In this document: one piece after another, positions 34,890 through 43,860 of the stretch | Position numbering within the stretch: position 1 is the first letter of the stretch | How the letters are laid out: the number at the start of each line of letters is the position of its first letter | Assembly (NCBI GenBank): GCA_002698995.1 | Contig: PAAX01000014.1 | Location: 124,001-188,000, forward strand | DNA: 64,000 nt | DNA from: Ignavibacteriota bacterium | GTDB taxonomy: Bacteria; Bacteroidota; Ignavibacteria; Ignavibacteriales; Melioribacteraceae | Direction of reading: 5' to 3' | Program-made: the position numbers and the translations under genes | The notes under the pieces: generated by a model | Told to the model about the DNA's origin: nothing | Database searches by the model: none | What the model saw: the letters and a program-made list of their open reading frames with translations, nothing else

Positions 34890-35735
34890 ATGGATAAATT
34901 AAAAATAGATCCGACTTCTGCCTTATTCCTTAAGTGGGGATTAAAAGCTTTCAATCCTAATGCGATAGAAGCGTTTGTTAAGCATATTGATATAACCTCT
35001 GCCGATAAACTTTATGATGAATGCAGCCTAATCTGCAATTGGTATGATGAAGTAATTCTTAATAGAAAATATTTTATTGCCAAAACAATAGAAGAAATTT
35101 TAGCAAGAGAAAATCAAAACTACACAATCCTTAATCTGGCAGCGGGTAAAACTCCTTTGGCAATTCATCTTTTAACTAGAAACAAAGAGAGAATTACAAA
35201 AATAATTGAAGTTGATAATTGGGGAATGGAAGAGAAGCAGGAAATTTATGACAGATATTATCCCGAAATTTCCGACAAAATAAAATGTATTTCCGCAGAT
35301 ATAACTTCAGATTCATTTCTTTTATTTATACAGCAGATTATTAACGAATATTTTGAAGGAAATCCCTGTATTGTAATTTTGGAAGGAATCATTTATTATC
35401 TTAAACCCGATGAATTTATTAAAATAATCAAAAAGTTTAACTCACCTAAAAAATCAAATACTGTTATAATTGAATATCTCCTTCATGATTCCTTAATAAA
35501 AGATGATAGAAAAGAAATTCCATATAAAGTTTTTGAAAAATTAAAGAGTGAAATGTCAATCGAAACAATTTCTTCTTATAAAAGAGATTACATTACGACT
35601 TTATTTAACGAAAACGGCGGCGAATTTATCTGCAATAAAAATTTAATGGACATGGAAAAGGAAAGAACAGGAACCAACAAATATTTCAATGGAATTGAAG
35701 AAGGCTGGATTGAATGCTCTGTCTGGAAATTATAA
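34890..35735 (+). CDS. Class I SAM methyltransferase (LCMT/TcmP-like)
   Basis: 281 residues. The SAM-binding glycine-rich region is YTILNLAAGKTPLAIHL, with a following acidic residue in KIIEVDNW (binding the ribose), and ILEGIIYYLKPDEF matches the conserved GVxxYL segment of LCMT/TcmP-type methyltransferases. A full-length protein. The acceptor substrate is unknown. AAGGA precedes the ATG. Confidence 0.75.
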   Translation: MDKLKIDPTSALFLKWGLKAFNPNAIEAFVKHIDITSADKLYDECSLICNWYDEVILNRKYFIAKTIEEILARENQNYTILNLAAGKTPLAIHLLTRNKERITKIIEVDNWGMEEKQEIYDRYYPEISDKIKCISADITSDSFLLFIQQIINEYFEGNPCIVILEGIIYYLKPDEFIKIIKKFNSPKKSNTVIIEYLLHDSLIKDDRKEIPYKVFEKLKSEMSIETISSYKRDYITTLFNENGGEFICNKNLMDMEKERTGTNKYFNGIEEGWIECSVWKL

Positions 35736-35804
35736 CATAAGAAACATATAAAGATTAAATCACGTCTAAACACATTCTATTACACTAATTTATCCGGAGG
35801 AAAG

Positions 35805-35984
35805 ATGATACAAGTTGAAGAACGGGATGATCTTAACCCTATTTGCCCGCATTGTGCAGCAGAAATCAAAAGAGTATTTGCTAGAAAATTAGAAAGTGCA
35901 TTTGGAGTAAGATTCATTTACTTCTGTTCGAGCTGTAAAAAAACTCTCGGAGTTTCTCACAGAAAAGGTTTCTGGATGGGTTAA
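35805..35984 (+). CDS. 59-residue zinc-ribbon protein
   Basis: The hand translation begins MIQVEERDDLNPICPHCAAE and ends CSSCKKTLGVSHRKGFWMG. Two CxxC pairs (CPHC about residues 14-17 and CSSC about 41-44) can hold one zinc ion. The GGAGG ribosome site 4 bp before the ATG is ideal, and a terminator follows at 35992. A conserved-looking small protein; zinc-ribbon proteins often bind nucleic acid or act as adaptors. No specific family recognised. Confidence 0.75.
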   Translation: MIQVEERDDLNPICPHCAAEIKRVFARKLESAFGVRFIYFCSSCKKTLGVSHRKGFWMG

Positions 35985-35991
35985 TAATTTA

Positions 35992-36028
35992 ATTGGGATT
36001 AAATGTAACTTTTTAGTCCCAATTTTTA
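35992..36028 (+). terminator. Terminator after the zinc-ribbon gene
   Basis: ATTGGGATTAAA and TTTAGTCCCAAT (one G-T pair) around an 8-nt loop, followed by TTTTATC, 7 bp after the stop at 35984. Confidence 0.8.
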
Positions 36029-36071
36029 TCTCAACAACAAACAACAATTACATTATAGACGTGAGGCACAC

Positions 36072-37790
36072 ATGAAAAAATCTTTATTCTTATTTCTGTT
36101 TCTTTTAGTAAGCTTAATTCAAGCACAACCATCCGATGAAAAAATAAATACCCTTATAGAACGATTTGTTGAACTTGGACAATTCAGCGGTTCAGTTCTT
36201 GTTGCAGAAAATGATGAAATTATTTTAAGTAAAGGTTACGGTTTTGCAAATCAAGAGTGGGAAATTCCGAATTCACCTGATACTAAGTTTAGAATAGGTT
36301 CTGTTACAAAGCAGTTTACCTCAATGTTGATTTTTCAACTTCTTGAAGAAGGAAAATTAAGTCTTGATGACAAACTTTCCGATCATCTCGATTATTACAG
36401 AAAAGATACCGGAGAAAAAATTACAATTCTCCAATTGCTGAATCATACTTCCGGAATTCCAAGTTATACTAATGCCGATAGTTTCTTTCAAAAAACCGGG
36501 AAGATAAAAGCTGATCCCAAAGAATTTATTTTGGAATATTGCAGTGGTGACTTAGACTTTGAGCCAGGCTCTCAATTTGTTTATAACAATTCTGCATATT
36601 TTATTCTAGGAGCGGTTGTTGAAGAAATCACGGGAACGACCTATGAACAAGCGTTAACTAAAATGATTTTAGAACCATTAGAAATGAGCTGCACAGGTTA
36701 TGATTATCACTTAAAAATTATTGCTAAAAGAGCAGATGGGTATAGAAAAACTTATATTTTTCCTCAAAATGATGATTTTGTTGATATGTCAACTCCGTAT
36801 GCCGCAGGTGCGCTCTATTCAACAACCGGTGATTTATTTAAATGGCATAAAGGACTTTTATCAAACAAGCTGATCTCCGAAGAGACAAAAAAAATAATGT
36901 TAACACCCGTTAAGAATGATTATGCAAATGGTTGGTTTGTTCAAAAAATGAAATTTGAAAGTGGAGATTCTATTACTGCTTATTCTCACAGCGGCGGAAT
37001 AAACGGCTTTAATTCATTGATTTACAGAGTTCCGGAGAAAAATCAAGTTGTTATTGCTTTAGCAAATATGATTCCTGCTTCAGTTAATGCAATTGTAAGA
37101 GGTTCCATTGAAATATTAAACGGCGAACAAGTTGATTTTCCACATACGTCATTAGCCTCTCTAATTGCAAAAAAAGTGAAAGACGATCCGCAATTTGATA
37201 TTTACAATTTCTATCAAAAATTTAAAAACTCAGAGGATTTTAATAATTTCCCAAGTGTTGAAAGAGAAAATAATTCTTTAGGATATGAACTTCTGAACAA
37301 TAACTTATTTGATGCAGCGATTGACATTTTTAAAATTAATACCGAATTATATCCCCAATCTTTTAATGTTTACGATAGTATGGGAGAGGCTTTGGCTAAA
37401 GCAGAAAAGAATGAAGAAGCTATTGCTAGCTATCAAAAAGCACTTGAATTAAATCCAAATTTAATCTCATCAATTGAAGCGTTGAAAAAACTTGGTGTTG
37501 ATATAAAGGTTCCTGAAAAGATTCAATTAACCGATGATGAAATTAAACTGATTTCAGGAAAATATGAGCTTTCTTCAAGTTTTGTCATTACTATTTACAA
37601 TGAAGATGAAAAGATAATGGCAAAAGCGAGCGGTCAGCCGTCAATTGAACTTACTCCAACATCAGCAACCAATTTTTATAATAATCAAATTCCTATTCAG
37701 ATTGAATTTAACAAGAATGAAGAGGGTGTAATAGAATCATTAAGTTTATTTCAGAATGGTCAAAAATATCCGGGAAAAAAGGTTGAGTAA
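36072..37790 (+). CDS. Beta-lactamase-fold serine hydrolase with C-terminal TPR
   Basis: 572 residues. Signal peptide (MKKSLFLFLFLLVSLIQAQ). The class C-like catalytic motifs are all present: SVTK (Ser-x-x-Lys, in FRIGSVTKQFTSM), YNN (in YNNSAYFILG) and HSGG (in YSHSGGING). A tetratricopeptide section (about residues 405-470, ALAKAEKNEEAIASYQKALELNPN) and a C-terminal beta region follow. Such proteins are periplasmic or outer-membrane esterases or peptidases, seldom true lactamases. There is a GTGAGG site. Confidence 0.88.
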   Translation: MKKSLFLFLFLLVSLIQAQPSDEKINTLIERFVELGQFSGSVLVAENDEIILSKGYGFANQEWEIPNSPDTKFRIGSVTKQFTSMLIFQLLEEGKLSLDDKLSDHLDYYRKDTGEKITILQLLNHTSGIPSYTNADSFFQKTGKIKADPKEFILEYCSGDLDFEPGSQFVYNNSAYFILGAVVEEITGTTYEQALTKMILEPLEMSCTGYDYHLKIIAKRADGYRKTYIFPQNDDFVDMSTPYAAGALYSTTGDLFKWHKGLLSNKLISEETKKIMLTPVKNDYANGWFVQKMKFESGDSITAYSHSGGINGFNSLIYRVPEKNQVVIALANMIPASVNAIVRGSIEILNGEQVDFPHTSLASLIAKKVKDDPQFDIYNFYQKFKNSEDFNNFPSVERENNSLGYELLNNNLFDAAIDIFKINTELYPQSFNVYDSMGEALAKAEKNEEAIASYQKALELNPNLISSIEALKKLGVDIKVPEKIQLTDDEIKLISGKYELSSSFVITIYNEDEKIMAKASGQPSIELTPTSATNFYNNQIPIQIEFNKNEEGVIESLSLFQNGQKYPGKKVE

Positions 37791-37810
37791 ATAGAAGAAA
37801 AAGTAAAAAT

Positions 37811-37856
37811 GAGTGTTAAATCTAGCTTAAATATTAATTTTTGCTTTGTAACACTC
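37811..37856. promoter_or_regulatory. Inverted repeat overlapping the fbaA promoter
   Basis: GAGTGTTA (37811-37818) and TAACACTC (37849-37856), exact 8-bp arms. The right arm begins directly after the TTTG box at 37845. It may be an operator, or a weak terminator of the hydrolase gene. Confidence 0.35.
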
Positions 37857-37876
37857 TTTCTAAAATGATATTTTTG
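37845..37876 (+). promoter_or_regulatory. Bacteroidota-type promoter of fbaA
   Basis: TTTG at 37845-37848, 20 bp, TATTTTTG at 37869-37876, matching the -33 TTTG / -7 TAnnTTTG arrangement. The fbaA start codon lies 34 bp beyond it. Confidence 0.6.
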
Positions 37877-37910
37877 TCATTTTATGTCTATATAAATAAA
37901 GGAGAATAAA

Positions 37911-38942
37911 ATGCCGGTTGTAGATTATTTAAAATATCAGGAAATGCTGGAGAATGCAAAAAAGAACAAATTTGCATATCCTGCAATAAACGTTGTCTCT
38001 GAAACTTCGGCAAATGCAGTTTTAAAAGCTTTTGCAGAAGCAAAATCAGATGGAATTATACAAGTCAGTACAGGCGGCGGTGAATTCGCCTCAGGTACAG
38101 CTTTAAAAGATGCAGCTTTGGGAGCTATTTCTTTAGCTCAGCATATTCATTTAGTTGCCGAAAGATATGATGTAAATATTGCTCTTCATACAGATCACTG
38201 CCAGGCTAAAAAAGTTGAGTCATTCCTAAAGCCTTTATTAGCTGAATCAAGAAAAAGAGTTGAGCGTGGAGAAAAACCGTTATTCAATTCTCATATGTTT
38301 GATGGAAGTGAACTTCCTTTAAAAGAAAATATGGATATTGCAGTTGAACTTCTGAAAGAATGTAAAGAATTAGGAATAATTCTGGAAGTTGAAGCAGGAG
38401 TTGTTGGTGGTGAAGAAGATGGAATTAACAATGAAGATGCTCCGGCAGAAAAACTTTACACAACTCCGGATGATATGCTTTATGTTTATGAAAGACTTTC
38501 GGAAGTTAAAGATGCACAATATATGTTTGCTGCTACTTTTGGAAATGTGCATGGCGTTTATAAACCAGGTAATGTAAAATTAAAACCGATAATCCTAAAA
38601 CAGGGTCAAGATGCAGTAGTTGCAAAATATGGCGAAGCTGCAAAGTTTATGCTAGTATTCCACGGTGGAAGCGGTTCTTCATTAGAAGAAATTAGAGAAA
38701 CTTTGGATTACGGTGTTGTAAAAATGAATGTTGATACCGACACTCAATATGCTTTTACCAGACCAATAGCCGAACACATGTTCAAGAATTATGACGGCGT
38801 TTTGAAAATTGACGGAGAAGTTGGTAACAAAAAAATGTATGATCCTCGCGGTTACTTAAAGAAAGCCGAAGAAGCAATGAAAGATAGAGTAATTGTTGCT
38901 TGTAATGATTTGAGATCAACAGGAACAACTTTAGGAAGATAA
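37911..38942 (+). CDS. fbaA: Fructose-bisphosphate aldolase, class II
   Basis: 343 residues, normal for the class IIA enzyme. Zinc ligands and catalytic residues are visible: ALHTDHCQAKK (Asp and His), EAGVVGGEEDGI, and ATFGNVHGVYKPG and FHGGSGSS (zinc His and Gly-rich phosphate loop), followed by VKMNVDTDTQYAFTRPI. It cleaves fructose 1,6-bisphosphate in glycolysis and joins trioses in gluconeogenesis. AGGAG lies before the ATG. A 58-residue membrane protein gene follows 27 bp downstream. Confidence 0.96.
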   Translation: MPVVDYLKYQEMLENAKKNKFAYPAINVVSETSANAVLKAFAEAKSDGIIQVSTGGGEFASGTALKDAALGAISLAQHIHLVAERYDVNIALHTDHCQAKKVESFLKPLLAESRKRVERGEKPLFNSHMFDGSELPLKENMDIAVELLKECKELGIILEVEAGVVGGEEDGINNEDAPAEKLYTTPDDMLYVYERLSEVKDAQYMFAATFGNVHGVYKPGNVKLKPIILKQGQDAVVAKYGEAAKFMLVFHGGSGSSLEEIRETLDYGVVKMNVDTDTQYAFTRPIAEHMFKNYDGVLKIDGEVGNKKMYDPRGYLKKAEEAMKDRVIVACNDLRSTGTTLGR

Positions 38943-38969
38943 TTTTTAACCATATTATTTGGAGAAAGA

Positions 38970-39146
38970 ATGGAAAACACTCTTTATAACATATTAATTT
39001 TGGTTGCTATTATTTTTGTATTGGAGCTTTTAGATTTACCTGAAATAATTAAGAAAAAATTCAAAGGTGAAAAAAGCAACAAAGAACTTGAAAATAAAAT
39101 TAAAGAACTTCAAGAACGCATTACAAAACTAGAGAATAAAGATTAA
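38970..39146 (+). CDS. 58-residue membrane protein with C-terminal coiled coil
   Basis: The hand translation begins MENTLYNILILVAIIFVLEL and ends ELQERITKLENKD. One hydrophobic helix (residues 5-22) is followed by a charged heptad-like coil. GGAG lies 5 bp before the ATG, and a terminator is at 39203. It lies in the fbaA transcript. Function unknown; the form suits a small assembly or regulatory factor. Confidence 0.6.
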   Translation: MENTLYNILILVAIIFVLELLDLPEIIKKKFKGEKSNKELENKIKELQERITKLENKD

Positions 39147-39202
39147 TTTTAGCTTTCTAAAGCAAAGCGTTTCCATTCTACCCTAAAGAAATGATTTAGT
39201 TT

Positions 39203-39230
39203 AAAATCCCGCTTAATGCGGGATTTTTTA
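39203..39230 (+). terminator. Terminator of the fbaA transcript
   Basis: AAAATCCCGC, TTAAT, GCGGGATTTT: perfect 10-bp stem with a T-run. Confidence 0.85.
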
Positions 39231-39386
39231 TTTATCCCAACAAAGAATTTTTTATCTAATAGGACTTTTAGTCTATATTAAATTTGTGTTAAGAACAGCT
39301 ATTTGATAAATTTACAATTCATATCGAGAAACAAATCTCTATTTCGTTCGTCATAATTAACCAAAAATAAAATAAAGAGGAAGAAA

Positions 39387-41723
39387 TTGTATTTTAGGAT
39401 TTTAATTTTCACAACTATTTTTTCATTTTCATTATTTGCTCAGACTTTCAGTTACAGTGGAACTGTTCTTGAAAAATCAACAGGTGAAGCTTTAATTGGA
39501 GCCAATGTTTATTTAGATGAATTGAATTTTGGTGCAAGCACTAATATCAGCGGTTATTTTGTTATTCCAAATATTCCAAAAGGAAATTACACTTTAATAG
39601 TTAGCTATGTTGGATTCAAAACCGAAGAAGTAAAAATTTATGTTCAGAAGGACTGCCAAAACTGTATTACTATTGAATTAAGTGACGAAGCAGTTCAAAC
39701 CGGCGAAGTTGTAGTTTCAGCCGATTCAGTTAGAACAATTGATAAGCTTTTTGCAAAATCCGTTTCAAAAATTGATTTAACACCAAGACAATTAAATCAA
39801 ATTCCTCAGGCAGTTGAGTCTGATCTTTTAAGATCGCTTCAAACATTACCGGGAATTACATCACTATCAGATTTCTCATCTGCTCTTTATGTTAGAGGAG
39901 GAACTCCTGATCAAAATCTTTATTTAGTTGATGGAACTGATGTTTACAATCCCGAACATGCTTTTGGGATTTTCTCGACTTTCAATACTCAGGCAATTAA
40001 AAAAGTTGAAATGTCGAAAGGAGGATTTGGTGCAGAATATGGTGGTAGATTATCATCAGTTTTAGATGTAACAAACTTAGACGGCAACAGAAAAGAGTTT
40101 GTCGGTAATTTTAATCTTAGTCTTCTTTCAGCTTCAACTACTTTGCAAATGCCGGTCGGATCAATCGGTTCAATTTCCGGTTCTTTTAGAAGAACATATT
40201 TTGATCAAACTATTGCAAAATGGATTGATGATATTCCGCAGTATTACTTTTACGATGGCAACCTAAAAGGATATTTTGATTTAGATAAATCAAACAAACT
40301 TACTTTTTCCGTTTTTAACAGCAGAGATGACTTAGATTTTAAGCTCGATCCGGATGCAGAAGAATCTCTTTCATTTTTATATAACTGGGGAAACTTAACC
40401 GGCAGCTTAAACTGGAAACATATCTTTTCTACTAAACTCTTTGCCAGCTTTTGGGCTACTGCAAGCAGATTCAATTCCAATTTTGATTTTGATGCGGTTG
40501 AATTTACAGAACATAATAAACTTACAGACTATGCCGCAAAAGGAGCTTTAGAATATTATTACTCTAAAAATCTTAATATTAAATTCGGCTTAGAGCAAAA
40601 AATTCTTCACCTAGTTTTGAAACAAGATGCAAACACAGGTAAAGTAGATGTTGATGTTAGAAGACAGCATACTGCCGGCTATATTACAACAGATTGGATG
40701 CCGTCGGAGAGACTAACACTTCAATTTGGTTTGAGAGGCAACCTGTTCAATACAAATGATTATCAATTTGATCTTGCTCCAAGATTTACTGCAAAATATA
40801 GATTGACAGATAACAGCAACCTAAAATTTGCAGCAGGAAGATATTTTCAATATCTGAATAGAATTCCACGATTATTTTTCTCAAGCATTTGGATATCTGC
40901 AGATGAAAATATTAAACCCTCAAGTTCGGATCATTTTATTTTAGGTTATCAGCAAGAAATTGGAGCTGTTTACGAATTTGAAGTTGAAGCATACTATAAA
41001 ACTTATAAAGATATTTATCAATATAATCAGCTGCTCGGAAGTGATGTTGAAGCTTCGGGATACGATGAAAATGGAAATCCAATATATTCTACAAGCAAGG
41101 GTGTATTTACAAGAGGAGACGGACATTCATACGGAATTGAATTTTTACTTAGAAAAGATGTTGGTGCTTTAACCGGCTGGGTTTCTTATTCATTGTCTAA
41201 AACAGAACATAAGTTTGACGGAATAAATCAGAATAAATATTATACTCCGCGTCACGATAGAACTCATATTGTAAATGCTGTATTGAATACAAATTTAACA
41301 GAACTTTTTTCCGGAAGCAGAGATTCTGAATCTAACTGGATTTTTAGTATGAACTTTGTTTATGCATCCGGACAGCCGATTACAACTCCGGGTTCTGCAT
41401 ATTATATTAATCCATTGCCGGCATGGGATAACATTCCGGTTTCCGGCGGTGAAGGAATTCCGGGATATAAACTTTATCCATCTGATATAAATACATTCCG
41501 TCTTCCTGATTATATGAGAATGGATATAAGCATTACTTGGGAAAATAATTTCGATTCTTGGTCAATCTCTCCATACTTGCAAATCTTCAATATCGGCAAC
41601 AGAGGAAATGTATGGTTTGTTAATTACAACCGAGAATTCAATAGTGGAAATATTGAACAAAAAATAGATAAGACAAATATGCTTCCGATACTACCAAGTA
41701 TTGGTGTTAAAGTTAATTTTTAA
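39387..41723 (+). CDS. TonB-dependent receptor with carboxypeptidase-like N-terminal domain
   Basis: 778 residues. Signal peptide (MYFRILIFTTIFSFSLFAQ). A carboxypeptidase-regulatory-like domain (SGTVLEKSTGEALIGANVYLDELNFGASTNISGYFVI) is followed by a plug domain (LRSLQTLPGITSLSDFSSALYVRGGTPDQNLYLVDGTDVYNPEHAFG) and a barrel ending with a terminal Phe (SIGVKVNF). It imports a substrate across the outer membrane with TonB energy. The start is TTG, with AGAGG 6 bp before. It is paired with the DUF4249-like lipoprotein gene 21 bp downstream. Confidence 0.92.
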   Translation: MYFRILIFTTIFSFSLFAQTFSYSGTVLEKSTGEALIGANVYLDELNFGASTNISGYFVIPNIPKGNYTLIVSYVGFKTEEVKIYVQKDCQNCITIELSDEAVQTGEVVVSADSVRTIDKLFAKSVSKIDLTPRQLNQIPQAVESDLLRSLQTLPGITSLSDFSSALYVRGGTPDQNLYLVDGTDVYNPEHAFGIFSTFNTQAIKKVEMSKGGFGAEYGGRLSSVLDVTNLDGNRKEFVGNFNLSLLSASTTLQMPVGSIGSISGSFRRTYFDQTIAKWIDDIPQYYFYDGNLKGYFDLDKSNKLTFSVFNSRDDLDFKLDPDAEESLSFLYNWGNLTGSLNWKHIFSTKLFASFWATASRFNSNFDFDAVEFTEHNKLTDYAAKGALEYYYSKNLNIKFGLEQKILHLVLKQDANTGKVDVDVRRQHTAGYITTDWMPSERLTLQFGLRGNLFNTNDYQFDLAPRFTAKYRLTDNSNLKFAAGRYFQYLNRIPRLFFSSIWISADENIKPSSSDHFILGYQQEIGAVYEFEVEAYYKTYKDIYQYNQLLGSDVEASGYDENGNPIYSTSKGVFTRGDGHSYGIEFLLRKDVGALTGWVSYSLSKTEHKFDGINQNKYYTPRHDRTHIVNAVLNTNLTELFSGSRDSESNWIFSMNFVYASGQPITTPGSAYYINPLPAWDNIPVSGGEGIPGYKLYPSDINTFRLPDYMRMDISITWENNFDSWSISPYLQIFNIGNRGNVWFVNYNREFNSGNIEQKIDKTNMLPILPSIGVKVNF

Positions 41724-41744
41724 TAAAGTTTTATGAGGAAAGAA

Positions 41745-42611
41745 ATGTTTAAGAATTTATTAATAATTGTATTAACTCTCATTTTTATCACAACTGCATG
41801 CGGTGATCCTGTAGTTGAATTGGAAGATGAGTACGAGCCTAAAATTGCTGTATCTGCTTATATTTATCCCGAAAAAAGAGTTGAGAATATAAGAGTAATG
41901 AGAAATTTCCAGCTAAGCGGAGATATTGATTCTTCTTCAATAATATTAACTCCTTTTTCAAATAATGTAAACATCAGTATAAATGATGTTCCTCTTAATT
42001 TTGATTTGAAAACATTCTCATATTATACAGACAATCTGCAGATTGATTACAATAAAGAATATACGATAAAAATAAGTGCGGTTGTTGATGGAAAGCAGCT
42101 TTACACTGAATCTAAAACTGTTACTCCGCAGAAAGGATTTAAAGTAACTGCAAAAGATTTGGGTGAAATAAAATATAGAGAAGTCTCTCCCACTATTAAT
42201 TTCACTGTTTCTCCCGGAACAGGTTTCTATGCGTTTTCTATTAATGCATTAGAAGCGGGTGTTAATAATTTTATATTTGATAATCCGTATGAGCCGAATG
42301 TGAAACCTGAAGACTTAGAGGACAGATTGAATTTCTATAAATTTCAGATGAATATGGTTCTTAATTTAAATCTGGCTGCAAATGATATTTATGAATATGA
42401 AATTTCCGGTTTAGATACTTGGTTCTATGGAAATTATGAAGTTGTAGTTTATGCGGGAAATAAAAACATGGAAGATTTTGTATTAACTGCTGGCAACGTT
42501 CAAGAGTTTGACGGAAATTTTCATGAACCGAGAATGTATTTTGAAGGGGATGGCATAGGTGTTTTTGCCGGTGCTATTGCAGATACAGTAAAATTTAAGC
42601 TTGTAAAATAA
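41745..42611 (+). CDS. DUF4249-like lipoprotein, partner of the TonB receptor
   Basis: 288 residues from the ATG at 41745, chosen because GAGGA lies 6 bp before it; the ATG at 41733 has no site. Lipobox ITTACGD. The mature part has the DUF4249 plan: KIAVSAYIYPEKRVENIRVMRNF, a beta-sandwich, and C-terminal GDGIGVFAGAIADTVKFKLVK. In this group such lipoproteins sit beside TonB receptors and are thought to help substrate capture (inference). A bidirectional terminator follows. Confidence 0.75.
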   Translation: MFKNLLIIVLTLIFITTACGDPVVELEDEYEPKIAVSAYIYPEKRVENIRVMRNFQLSGDIDSSSIILTPFSNNVNISINDVPLNFDLKTFSYYTDNLQIDYNKEYTIKISAVVDGKQLYTESKTVTPQKGFKVTAKDLGEIKYREVSPTINFTVSPGTGFYAFSINALEAGVNNFIFDNPYEPNVKPEDLEDRLNFYKFQMNMVLNLNLAANDIYEYEISGLDTWFYGNYEVVVYAGNKNMEDFVLTAGNVQEFDGNFHEPRMYFEGDGIGVFAGAIADTVKFKLVK

Positions 42612-42620
42612 GGTTAAGGA

Positions 42621-42653
42621 AAATCCCGCAAAGTTAAATTATTGCGGGATTTT
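42621..42653. terminator. Bidirectional terminator between the lipoprotein and YeeE genes
   Basis: AAATCCCGC, 14-nt loop, GCGGGATTTT. It ends both converging transcripts (42611 plus, 42664 minus). Confidence 0.8.
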
Positions 42654-42663
42654 ATTTTTGATT

Positions 42664-43848
42664 TTAACAGCCTCCCAAAACTCTTTTTGATTCCTGCACA
42701 ATAACTTTTGGTTTTGATGCTTCAATTATTGCAGGTAATGCTTTTGCAGCTTCTACTCTAAATCTATATGTATCAAATTTATTTTTATCTTTTACTTCTG
42801 AAGGCATTTCAAATTTTAGAATATCTTCTTGAAAGCTCTCGAGTCCACCTTCCAAAATAATGATATTGCCGTAACCAATATCTTTTGCTGCTAAAGCAGC
42901 AATAACGGCGGATTTTTCATCATTTCCATAAATCAAATTTTCTTTTCCCTTTGTATTAAATACTCTCTGCCATTCTTTGTTCAAGAATCTTGTATAATCT
43001 GCATTAATCGCATTTGGTAATGCAAATTCTTTGAATTCATCAACAGTTCTAACATCAATCAACTGCAGAGTTTTATCACCATTTATTATTCTTGCAGCTA
43101 ATTCGTCAACAGACATTTTTTGAAATTGATATGTTTCCACATCAGCTTTTTCATAAATATTTTCAATATGTTCTTTGTGCGGTGGAATAAACATTGCACT
43201 TAATCCAATCAAAAGTGCAAAAGCTCCTATAGGCAATAAAATTTTTGATTTTGTTACACAAACTTTTTCCCCTTTGTTTACTTTGTTTTCAATCTTAGTA
43301 ACAAAGTAAAAAGCAGAAACTGCAACCGCTACCATAACAAAAGCAAACAAACCTTGCGACATACCAAGAGTATCAAAGATCTGCGGACTTCCAAAATTTG
43401 AAGCTAAATAAAGTCCTTCAAATAAAGGGTAACCTTCAATAAAAATAAAAACTCCAATTGCAGATCCAAGCACAAAATACATTGCATCAATTTTACCTAT
43501 TGCCGCTGCACAAATACTTGTTCCGGGACAAAAGCCACCAATTACAAATCCAATTCCCATTATAACACCGCCAACAATTGCAGACCATAAGAAGAGGGGA
43601 TTAATATAAACCAAATCCATATTTATCAAATGGAAGTGATCCATTATCAAAACTCCTATCATTGCTGTAATTCCGGCTGTAAAAAATACTCTTAGCACGG
43701 TAAAATCATAACCGTAGAATAGACCAACCAGCTTTTTTGAAGTTGAAAATCCCGCTTGTTCTAATATAAATCCAAAACCGATTCCAATTAAAAAAGCTAC
43801 AATAAAATTTAATTCATTTCCGATAATATCAGGTACTAAAGGTCCCAT
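42664..43848 (-). CDS. YeeE/YedE transporter fused to a cysteine-less rhodanese domain
   Basis: 394 residues. The first 195 form 6-7 membrane helices with the sulfur-transporter loop GIGFVIGGFCPGTSICAAAIGK (Cys motif). One more helix follows. From about residue 245 a rhodanese-like fold is seen (LIDVRTVDEFKEFALPNAINADYTRFL ... ILEGGLESF), but the expected active-site Cys is replaced: IYGNDEKSA where YCxxGxRS is usual. So sulfur transfer by that Cys is impossible; binding or docking remains. The C-terminus ends GGC. It is the last gene of the four-gene module with an octahaem cytochrome. Confidence 0.8.
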   Translation of the reverse strand: MGPLVPDIIGNELNFIVAFLIGIGFGFILEQAGFSTSKKLVGLFYGYDFTVLRVFFTAGITAMIGVLIMDHFHLINMDLVYINPLFLWSAIVGGVIMGIGFVIGGFCPGTSICAAAIGKIDAMYFVLGSAIGVFIFIEGYPLFEGLYLASNFGSPQIFDTLGMSQGLFAFVMVAVAVSAFYFVTKIENKVNKGEKVCVTKSKILLPIGAFALLIGLSAMFIPPHKEHIENIYEKADVETYQFQKMSVDELAARIINGDKTLQLIDVRTVDEFKEFALPNAINADYTRFLNKEWQRVFNTKGKENLIYGNDEKSAVIAALAAKDIGYGNIIILEGGLESFQEDILKFEMPSEVKDKNKFDTYRFRVEAAKALPAIIEASKPKVIVQESKRVLGGC

Positions 43849-43860
43849 CTTAAAACTCTC

